This document shows, piece after piece, positions 1 to 5,483 of a stretch of DNA of 6,780 nt. Every line of letters begins with the position of its first letter. Within the stretch, counting starts at the first letter, position 1. The position numbers and the translations under genes are program-made. The notes under the pieces were generated by a model that did not search any database, had not been told where the DNA came from, and saw only the letters and a program-made list of their open reading frames with translations. The stretch covers positions 1 through 6,780 of the forward strand of contig CAZHHH010000133.1 of NCBI GenBank assembly GCA_964532085.1, in the 5' to 3' direction. The DNA comes from CAZHHH01 sp964532085 (GTDB lineage Bacteria > Bacteroidota > Bacteroidia > Bacteroidales > Marinilabiliaceae).

Positions 1-683
1 TTGCGACTGCACTTGAAATCTATGTCACAGGATCTCTGAACGTGTTTAATCACAGGACCAACGTGAATATCAACAATCGTCTGGTCTGCTATGACATCAA
101 GGATCTTGGTAAGCAGTTGAAGAAGATCGGAATGTTGGTCGTTCAGGATCAGGTATGGGGCAGAGTTACTGAGAACAGAAGTCAGGGAAGATCTACAAGA
201 TACTACATGGATGAGATGCATCTACTGCTTCGTGAAGAACAGACTGCGGCCTATACGGTTGAAATCTGGAAGCGTTTTAGAAAGTGGGGCGGTATTCCTA
301 CCGGTATCACACAGAACGTAAAGGATCTTCTTTCATCCAAGGAAGTTGAGAATATCTTTGAGAACTCTGATTTCATCTACATGCTTAATCAGGCAGTAGG
401 CGACAGATCTATTCTCGCAAAGCAGCTTAACATCAGCCCTCATCAGCTTTCCTATGTAACACACTCCGGTGAAGGTGAAGGACTTCTTTTCTTTGGTAAT
501 GTCATCCTTCCGTTCGTAGACAGATTCCCTAAGGATCTGGAACTATACAAGATCATGACCACCAAGCTGGATGAAGTTCAGGAAGCCAAGGCTGAAGAAA
601 CTTCAAAGGAGCAGCTTCATGTGAAGGCAGTGACTCAGAATATACCGGAGGCAAAGAAAACAGCAACTATGAAGGAGCGTTAA
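1..683 (+). CDS. VirB4-like conjugative transfer ATPase, C-terminal part (5' end outside window)
   Basis: The reading frame is already open at base 3 and reads through IYVTGSLNVFNHRTNVN, so the GTG at 42 is internal and not a start. VirB4 proteins are cytoplasmic-face ATPases that power type IV secretion channel assembly and substrate transfer. About 226 residues are visible. Seen directly: a Walker B motif RYYMDEMHLL with the Asp-Glu pair at 210-215; a following GITQNVKDLL segment (Gln codon 312-314) typical of the RecA-like fold; and the family's C-terminal signature GEGLLFFGNVILPFVDRFPK near 470-530. The Walker A motif must lie upstream of the window. The last ~35 residues are charged and look poorly ordered. 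The TAA stop abuts the ATG of the next gene, and that gene's ribosome binding site lies inside this coding end, which suggests translational coupling. The Tn1549/CTn-type ICE counterpart is often labelled TrsE/TraE. Family assignment is very secure. Confidence 0.95.
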   Translation, partial: ATALEIYVTGSLNVFNHRTNVNINNRLVCYDIKDLGKQLKKIGMLVVQDQVWGRVTENRSQGRSTRYYMDEMHLLLREEQTAAYTVEIWKRFRKWGGIPTGITQNVKDLLSSKEVENIFENSDFIYMLNQAVGDRSILAKQLNISPHQLSYVTHSGEGEGLLFFGNVILPFVDRFPKDLELYKIMTTKLDEVQEAKAEETSKEQLHVKAVTQNIPEAKKTATMKER

Positions 684-2429
684 ATGGAGAAGAAGTTAGA
701 AGAGGATCGTCCTCGTCAGAAGAAGTCGGGGGCACAGGCTCATGGGCGGCATAAGCCCAGAGCTCCCGGCGATAAGTTAAAGACGGAGACCTCAGCCAAA
801 CAGGCCATGAGAAAGAAGATTCGTCATGGTAAAGCAAACAACGAACTGACAGAAGCTGAGAAGAAGTTGATCCGTAAAAAGCAGGTGCAGGGAAGACGAG
901 CCATTGATCGAGATATGGCAGCAAAGGCATCCTTTCATAAAAAGATTGATGATGCAAACCAGGATCAGAACGTAGGAACTCAGGCAGTGAATGATTCTAT
1001 GGCCACGGTTGAAGGTGCTATTGATGGTCTTCAGAGGCATCGATACTCCAAGAAACTTAAAGCAGTGGATGGCGGTCCAGCAGTGGATCGTGATACCTCT
1101 GCTTTTTCTGGTTTGGGAGGAAAGCTTGGAAGAAATGCCAGAGATGCAAACCTGAATGCCGGAGATGTGACGGGCAATGTAAGTAAAGGAAGTAAGTCAG
1201 CCCAGAAGAAGCTGATGCAAAAAGAGTTTCAGAAGACTGCAGCCAAGATGTCCGAGAAGGAAGCTGCAAATCAGATCGGAAGCAAGACAAAGAGATTTGT
1301 CGATAAAGCGGAAGATCTTGCAGGAAGACTTGGAGAGTGGGTTGCAGAATTTGTGGGCGAGCATCCTTGGATCTTGCTGATCCTGTTAATTGTTTTGATC
1401 GTTACACTGATCATTTCAAGCTTTGCATCCAGTGGTGGACTTCTGATGAGTTCCCTTGGACATTCTACAGTAGAGTCGTCCTTCACTGCAGATGATGATC
1501 AAATCTTGGCAGTTGAAGCAGACTATAAGGCCAAGGAGCAGGAGCTTCAGCGAAAGGTAGACAACATTGGGTCGGATTATCCTGGCTATGATGAGTATCA
1601 GTACAACCTGGCTGAAATCAATCATAATCCTTATGAGCTGGCAGCTCTTCTGACGGTCCTTTATGAGGATTACACGGAGGCTGAGGTTCAGACAAAGCTG
1701 AACGAGATCTTTAACAAGCAATATAGACTGACAACTCAGGCTATAACGGAGATTAGAACCAGAACTGAGACAAGAACACGAACTGTTACCAATGAGGATG
1801 GAACTACTTCTACCGAGACCTATGAGGTGGAAGTTCAATATGAGTATCACATCCTGAAAGTGACACTTACCAATGCAACAATGGCAGCTGTAGTCCGGCA
1901 GATGGGACTAACTGATGATGAGATGGCCAGATATGAGCTTTTGGTAGAAACACTTGGTAATAAGGGTGATCTTTTCGAAGGAGATCCTTATGCTGCACCA
2001 AATCCTGGTGACTATGGAGATTATGATATTCCACCGGAAGCATTGACCGATACAAGATTTGCCAACATGGTTCGTGAGGCAGAGAAGTACCTTGGTTATC
2101 CGTATGTCTGGGGTGGATCTAGCCCAAGCACCAGCTTTGATTGTTCCGGCTATGTCAGCTGGGTCATCAATCATTGTGGTAATGGATGGAATGTCGGAAG
2201 ACAGACCGCAAATGGACTCCTTGGATGCTGTACCAGAGTTTCAAGAGATGAAGCGAAGCCTGGAGATCTGATCTTTTTCCAGGGAACCTATGATACAGCA
2301 GGAGCCAGCCACGTAGGAATTTACGTTGGTAACGGTATGATGATCCATTGTGGAAACCCGATCCAGTATGCATCGATCAATACGAATTACTGGAGACAAC
2401 ATTTTTATACATTTGGCAGAATTAACTAG
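684..2429 (+). CDS. Membrane-anchored NlpC/P60 (C40) cell-wall hydrolase of ICE conjugation module, CD1108-like
   Basis: This 581-residue protein should cleave peptidoglycan cross-peptides to make room for the conjugation channel. Residues 1-226 are strongly basic and polar, without hydrophobic stretches. One membrane segment follows at about 229-248 (ILLILLIVLIVTLIISSF). The positive charge before it predicts cytoplasmic N-terminus and exported C-terminus. Residues ~249-455 form a middle domain found with this family, including HNPYELAALLTVLYEDYTEA and a Thr/Arg alternating strip at 358-369. Residues ~465-581 are an NlpC/P60 domain: YLGYPYVWGG, the nucleophile Cys487 in FDCSGYV, His543 in ASHVGIYVG, and a third polar residue, His555, in MMIHCG. 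All three catalytic positions are present, so it is probably active. No lysozyme-like domain is seen, unlike Tn916 Orf14. The ATG start is set by AAGGAG at 672-677, six bases upstream, and abuts the VirB4 stop. The match to the C. difficile family name is from memory. Confidence 0.9.
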   Translation: MEKKLEEDRPRQKKSGAQAHGRHKPRAPGDKLKTETSAKQAMRKKIRHGKANNELTEAEKKLIRKKQVQGRRAIDRDMAAKASFHKKIDDANQDQNVGTQAVNDSMATVEGAIDGLQRHRYSKKLKAVDGGPAVDRDTSAFSGLGGKLGRNARDANLNAGDVTGNVSKGSKSAQKKLMQKEFQKTAAKMSEKEAANQIGSKTKRFVDKAEDLAGRLGEWVAEFVGEHPWILLILLIVLIVTLIISSFASSGGLLMSSLGHSTVESSFTADDDQILAVEADYKAKEQELQRKVDNIGSDYPGYDEYQYNLAEINHNPYELAALLTVLYEDYTEAEVQTKLNEIFNKQYRLTTQAITEIRTRTETRTRTVTNEDGTTSTETYEVEVQYEYHILKVTLTNATMAAVVRQMGLTDDEMARYELLVETLGNKGDLFEGDPYAAPNPGDYGDYDIPPEALTDTRFANMVREAEKYLGYPYVWGGSSPSTSFDCSGYVSWVINHCGNGWNVGRQTANGLLGCCTRVSRDEAKPGDLIFFQGTYDTAGASHVGIYVGNGMMIHCGNPIQYASINTNYWRQHFYTFGRIN

Positions 2430-2454
2430 CCGTCTGAGCAATCAGGCGGCTTTT
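2429..2454 (+). terminator. Terminator-like hairpin with GCAA loop between hydrolase and DUF4315 genes
   Basis: A 9-bp stem pairs 2429-2437 (GCCGTCTGA) with 2442-2450 (TCAGGCGGC). It has one G-T wobble, a GCAA tetraloop and TTTT at 2451-2454. The 5' arm starts on the last base of the hydrolase stop codon. The T-run follows only on the + strand, so it is oriented to act on operon transcripts. The genes continue immediately downstream with no obvious new promoter, so partial termination or an mRNA-processing/stability role is more likely than full termination. Confidence 0.65.
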
Positions 2455-2477
2455 CTCATGCCAAGAAGGAGGAAAGC

Positions 2478-2804
2478 ATGTACGAGAAGTTAGAAAAGCT
2501 TCGTGATGAAGTGAAGCGTTGTGAAAAGCGAGTCGCTGATGCACAGAGCAAACTGAAAGCAGCCCAGGAGAAGCTAAAGGAAGGCGAAGCCAGTCAGATC
2601 CTTTCTGATGTGAGTGCTCTTAAGATGTCGCCTGAGGAACTTGCCAGGGTACTTGAACTGGTCAAGTCAGGCCAGCTGAATCAGGGCACTTCAACAAACA
2701 CAGAAACAAAGACAACCTATACCGGATCTTATGGCAAAGATGATGAGGATCTGGATGAAACCGATGAGGAAAACAAGGAGGATACAGAAGATGAGACATA
2801 TTAA
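2478..2804 (+). CDS. DUF4315 family protein, small coiled-coil ICE protein
   Basis: This 108-residue protein matches the DUF4315 pattern: an N-terminal heptad-rich helix (residues ~1-40, YEKLEKLRDEVKRCEKRV and onward), then a short helical motif ILSDVSALKMSPEELARVLELV near 41-65. A Thr/Asn-rich linker and a very acidic tail (DDEDLDETDEENKEDTEDE) follow. It has no signal peptide or membrane segment, so it is probably cytoplasmic. DUF4315 genes sit between the hydrolase and DUF4366 genes in many Clostridia ICEs; no biochemical function is known to me. The ATG start is supported by AAGGAGG at 2466-2472, five bases upstream. The 3' end overlaps the next gene by 14 bp, so the two are probably translationally coupled. 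The coiled coil suggests oligomerisation or partner binding, which is inference. Family call is secure, role unknown. Confidence 0.85.
   Translation: MYEKLEKLRDEVKRCEKRVADAQSKLKAAQEKLKEGEASQILSDVSALKMSPEELARVLELVKSGQLNQGTSTNTETKTTYTGSYGKDDEDLDETDEENKEDTEDETY
2775..2781 (+). promoter_or_regulatory. Ribosome binding site deciding the DUF4366 start
   Basis: AAGGAGG lies inside the DUF4315 coding end, nine bases before the ATG at 2791. It favours that ATG over the in-frame ATGs further upstream (from 2731). Starting at 2791 also exposes a proper signal peptide at the N-terminus, which the longer version would bury. Confidence 0.8.
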
Positions 2805-3594
2805 GGGAATCGCAGCTGCAATGATGCTTTGTGGCAGCTTAGCAGTAGTAACGCCAATCACAGCCTTTGCACAGACTGGTCCTGAGGCAAATTGCATTTG
2901 TGAGGACAAATGTACAGAGGATAAGATCAATGATCAGTGTCCGGTATGCAAGGAAGATTATACCAAGTGCCAGGGCAAAGAAGCAGAGCCCACGGAAGAA
3001 GCAAAGGAACCTGAAGAAGAGAAGGAAGAACCTATGGGTCCGCTTACTCCGGATGGCAATATGAATCTGGTGGATGACTATGGTAGTCCTGACAAAACTG
3101 GAAAGCAGTTCATTACTGTTACAACCAAGAACGGCAACTACTTCTACATCATCATTGATCGTGATGACAGTGGAAATGAGACGGTTCACTTCCTCAACAT
3201 GGTAGATGAGGCCGACCTTATGAAGCTCATGGATGAAGATGAGCAGAAGGCTTATGCAGAGAGTATTAAGACCAAAGAGGAAGAAACAAAGCCTGTAGAA
3301 GAAACCAAACCGGTTGAAGAGGAACCGAAGGAAGAAGAGCCAAAGCAGGAAAAGAAAGGACCGAATGCAGGTCTGTTACTTCTCCTTGTTCTTGGTGTAG
3401 GTGGTGGAATCGGATTCTATTTCTATAACAAGACAAAGGGTAAGAAACCAGCCAAGGCAGCACATGATCCTGATATCGATTATTCAGAAAATGATGAGGA
3501 GGATGATTACCTTGAATCCTTCGATGACGATCAGAGTGCTGATGATGTAACCGATGAGGCTGATGAAGCTTCTGATGATAGCTCTGACAACTAA
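2791..3594 (+). CDS. DUF4366 family secreted, membrane-anchored ICE protein with six-cysteine cluster
   Basis: The product has 267 residues from the ATG at 2791; the same frame is open back to 2731, but only 2791 has a well-placed ribosome binding site and leads into a signal peptide. Residues 1-27 are that signal peptide (basic start, hydrophobic core, predicted cut after AFA27). Six cysteines follow at 35, 37, 41, 50, 53 and 60 (CICEDKC, then CPVC). A Glu/Pro linker leads to the DUF4366 globular part at about 83-150 (GPLTPDGNMNLVDDYG, then FITVTTKNGNYFYIIIDR). A Glu/Pro/Lys linker with an EETKPV repeat precedes one membrane segment at ~194-212, followed by a KTKGKK positive stop and a highly acidic cytoplasmic tail (~55 residues). 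The expected topology is exterior N-terminus, cytoplasmic C-terminus. DUF4366 (CD1107-like by memory) accompanies T4SS genes in Clostridia ICEs; its role is unknown to me. Confidence 0.88.
   Translation: MRHIKGIAAAMMLCGSLAVVTPITAFAQTGPEANCICEDKCTEDKINDQCPVCKEDYTKCQGKEAEPTEEAKEPEEEKEEPMGPLTPDGNMNLVDDYGSPDKTGKQFITVTTKNGNYFYIIIDRDDSGNETVHFLNMVDEADLMKLMDEDEQKAYAESIKTKEEETKPVEETKPVEEEPKEEEPKQEKKGPNAGLLLLLVLGVGGGIGFYFYNKTKGKKPAKAAHDPDIDYSENDEEDDYLESFDDDQSADDVTDEADEASDDSSDN
3280..3315 (+). repeat. Two tandem 18-bp units encoding EETKPV in the DUF4366 linker
   Basis: Units at 3280-3297 and 3298-3315 encode the identical peptide EETKPV. They differ only at third codon positions (ACA/ACC, AAG/AAA, CCT/CCG, GTA/GTT). 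The repeat is in the charged linker before the membrane segment and probably acts as a wall-spanning spacer. Confidence 0.7.
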
Positions 3595-3611
3595 ACAAAG
3601 AAACAAATCAC

Positions 3612-3639
3612 AGGGGCGGCAGAGATGTCGCTCCTTTTT
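3612..3639 (+). terminator. Terminator-like hairpin between DUF4366 gene and small ORF
   Basis: A 9-bp stem pairs 3612-3620 (AGGGGCGGC) with 3627-3635 (GTCGCTCCT), with two G-T wobbles and a six-base loop AGAGAT. The stem runs into TTTTT at 3635-3639. It lies 17 bases after the DUF4366 stop and five bases before the GGAGG of the next small ORF. Shape and strand match an intrinsic terminator, but the operon continues directly, so it may only attenuate or protect mRNA ends. Confidence 0.65.
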
Positions 3640-3656
3640 CAATGGAGGTAAAGCAT

Positions 3657-3797
3657 ATGGCAAAGAAATCAAGATATCAGGATTACATGACAGGGCTTAA
3701 GAAGCTCAGTGAGAAGAAGGAGAAAAATGCTTCTCCTCATTCTGTGCTTGAACAGCTGAAAGCCTATAAAAATCAGAATGCGAATGGAGGGAAGTAA
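3657..3797 (+). CDS. Small basic protein of unknown function, 46 residues
   Basis: The ORF runs ATG to TAA and encodes 46 residues starting MAKKSRYQDYMTGLKKLSEK, then a segment with HSVLEQLKAYKNQ and a glycine-containing end. It is Lys-rich and probably helical, with no signal peptide, membrane segment or cysteine, so likely cytoplasmic. I do not recognise a family. Evidence that it is real: GGAGG at 3644-3648 lies eight bases before the ATG; the ORF fills the gap between two certain genes; and its TAA abuts the ATG of the ArdC-like gene, repeating the TAAATG junction seen at 681-686. It also contains that gene's ribosome binding site in its last codons, so its translation probably couples to ArdC expression. 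It may be a small nucleic-acid-binding or adaptor protein, or mainly a leader ORF; none of these is shown by the sequence. Confidence 0.75.
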   Translation: MAKKSRYQDYMTGLKKLSEKKEKNASPHSVLEQLKAYKNQNANGGK

Positions 3798-5483
3798 ATG
3801 GCAGATCATAGATCAAATTTCGATCCTAAGAAAGCAGCCGAGGATCGAAAACAGGAAATGAAAGATATTACGAATCGCCTGGAACAAGGTGTATCGGAGA
3901 TCTTCCAAAGTGAAAAGTATCAGCAGTTCCTGGATACGATGGCAAGGTTTCCTCAGTACAGCTTGAATAACAATTTGCTCATCATGATGCAGAAGCCGGA
4001 TGCAACCTTATGTCAGTCCTATACCGGCTGGAAGCAGATGGGGCGTTTTGTTAAGAAAGGCGAAAAGGGAATCCGTATCCTTGCGCCAGCCCCTTACAAG
4101 ATGGAGCGAGAGCAGGACAAGCTGGATGAAAAAGGGAAGGCAGTCCTTGATAAAGATGGCGAGCCGGTAAAAGAAACAGTGCAGATCAATATCACGGCAT
4201 TCAAACCGGTAAGTACCTTTGATCTCTCTCAGACAGACGGAGAAGCACTTCCGACAATCGGAGCCGCAGAGCTTACAGGAAGTGTGGAAGGTTATGCAAC
4301 ACTCTTTGAAGCAATCAAAGAGACTAGTCCGGTTCCAATCGGATTTGAGGATATCAAGGGAGGAGCCAAGGGTTATTTCCATACAGAAGAGAATCGTATC
4401 GCTATCAAGGAAGGCATGAGTGAAGTTCAGAATGTGAAGACAGCAATCCACGAGATGGCCCATGCCAAGCTTCACAATATGGAAGCGCAGAAGGCCAGAG
4501 AAGATGGTGGCCAGACAAGATCCAGCAAAGAAGTTGAAGCAGAGTCTGTAGCTTATACGGTATGTCAGCATTTCGGCATAGATACCTCTGATTACAGTTT
4601 TGCATATGTAGCTGGATGGTCTCAGGGAAAGGAAATGCCGGAACTGAAGGAATCGTTGAATACAATCCGAACAGCTGCATCCGAACTGATCACTGCAATC
4701 GATGAGAAAGCACAGGAGCTTATTGCAGAGAAGGAACAAGCTCCACAGACTTTCGAAGAAAAGCTTGATCAGCTTGCTGGTGAGTTAGACCAGTTCGCTT
4801 ATGATCTTGATCCGTATGGATATCAGGATGAAGCGGGGAGCAGAGAAGAAGGATTAGCACAGATTCAGGGAATGCTGAAGGACGGAGATATTGAATCTAT
4901 CCAGAATGGGTTGAGACAGAACCTGGAGGACATCAAGGGTGACGATCCGGAGCTGGAAGCTCAGGGAGAAAAACTTCTTCAGAAACTGGAAGAAGTGAAA
5001 AATGAAATGCCTTCTGAGAAAGCAGTGGGGAGAGATCTTGAAATCAGCTTCTATGTTGCTGAGTGCAGTGAGTTTCACAGTATGGGCGAGTTCCATGAAA
5101 ACCTTACGCTGGAACAGGCTGTCGAGATCTATAAGCAGATTCCTTCAGACAGGATGAATGGCATTAAAGCAATTGGATTCAACCTTCAGGATGAGAACAT
5201 TCTGGCCAACGAATTTGATCTTGTGACCGGAGAAAGATTACAAGAGCAGGATCTCAAAGAACTTGTACCTCAGCTAGCAGAGCATCCTTTGGTACAGAAG
5301 GCTTTTGAAGATGTTCAGAAGCTGATGCCGGAGCTTAAGCCGGAGCAGGAAAAGGATAAGGAAGCTGAGAAAAAGAAATCTAAGAAAGAATCTGTTCGAA
5401 AGAAGTTAAAAGATGAAAAGGCTGTAGAGAAGCCTAAGAAGACTAGGACAGCAAAGAGCAAAAAGAAGGAGGAAACACGTTGA
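3798..5483 (+). CDS. ArdC-like antirestriction protein: ssDNA-binding domain, ImmA/IrrE-type metallopeptidase and LPD25-like domain
   Basis: The protein has 561 residues. Residues ~20-140 resemble the ArdC N-terminal ssDNA-binding domain (LNNNLLIMMQKPDA, then SYTGWKQMGRFVKKGEKGIRI). Residues ~160-290 are a zincin-like peptidase domain with HEMAHAKLH (His218, Glu219, His222). A downstream VEAESVAY offers the third metal ligand, probably Glu249 (Glu247 is the alternative). Residues ~319-405 are charged and helical with a DLDPYGYQD motif; I cannot name this part. Residues ~413-510 resemble large polyvalent protein domain LPD25 (FYVAECSEFHSMGEFHE, then IKAIGFNL). A Lys-rich tail spans ~515-561. 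ArdC of plasmid pSa protects incoming DNA against restriction and resembles the transport domain of RP4 TraC primase; the same role here is inference. The ATG is set by GGAGGG at 3786-3791. The stop overlaps the topB start by 4 bp. No signal peptide, so cytoplasmic. Confidence 0.85.
   Translation: MADHRSNFDPKKAAEDRKQEMKDITNRLEQGVSEIFQSEKYQQFLDTMARFPQYSLNNNLLIMMQKPDATLCQSYTGWKQMGRFVKKGEKGIRILAPAPYKMEREQDKLDEKGKAVLDKDGEPVKETVQINITAFKPVSTFDLSQTDGEALPTIGAAELTGSVEGYATLFEAIKETSPVPIGFEDIKGGAKGYFHTEENRIAIKEGMSEVQNVKTAIHEMAHAKLHNMEAQKAREDGGQTRSSKEVEAESVAYTVCQHFGIDTSDYSFAYVAGWSQGKEMPELKESLNTIRTAASELITAIDEKAQELIAEKEQAPQTFEEKLDQLAGELDQFAYDLDPYGYQDEAGSREEGLAQIQGMLKDGDIESIQNGLRQNLEDIKGDDPELEAQGEKLLQKLEEVKNEMPSEKAVGRDLEISFYVAECSEFHSMGEFHENLTLEQAVEIYKQIPSDRMNGIKAIGFNLQDENILANEFDLVTGERLQEQDLKELVPQLAEHPLVQKAFEDVQKLMPELKPEQEKDKEAEKKKSKKESVRKKLKDEKAVEKPKKTRTAKSKKKEETR
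5466..5472 (+). promoter_or_regulatory. Ribosome binding site deciding the TTG start of topB
   Basis: A full AAGGAGG lies seven bases before the TTG at 5480, inside the end of the ArdC-like gene. The protein from this TTG begins directly with the TopB N-terminal motif KLVIAEKPSVA. No ATG is available at the right place, so the strong site probably compensates for the weak start codon. Confidence 0.85.

Noticed and set aside
42..44. GTG as a possible gene start for the first ORF
   Set aside because: Conserved VirB4 sequence continues in frame upstream to the window edge, so this is an internal valine codon.
1416..1850. A minus-strand open frame of 144 codons opposite the hydrolase gene
   Set aside because: It is antisense to a clear coding region; the Ile/Leu/Ser-rich product has no recognisable motif and is explained as a shadow.
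2731..2790. A longer N-terminus for the DUF4366 protein starting at 2731
   Set aside because: It would add 20 basic residues in front of the signal peptide, has no good ribosome binding site, and extends the overlap with the DUF4315 gene from 14 to 74 bp.
4008..4739. A long minus-strand open frame (243 codons) opposite the ArdC-like gene
   Set aside because: It lies fully inside a well-supported gene, has no ribosome binding site I can see, and its Cys/Phe/Leu-rich translation looks like antisense of codon-biased coding DNA.
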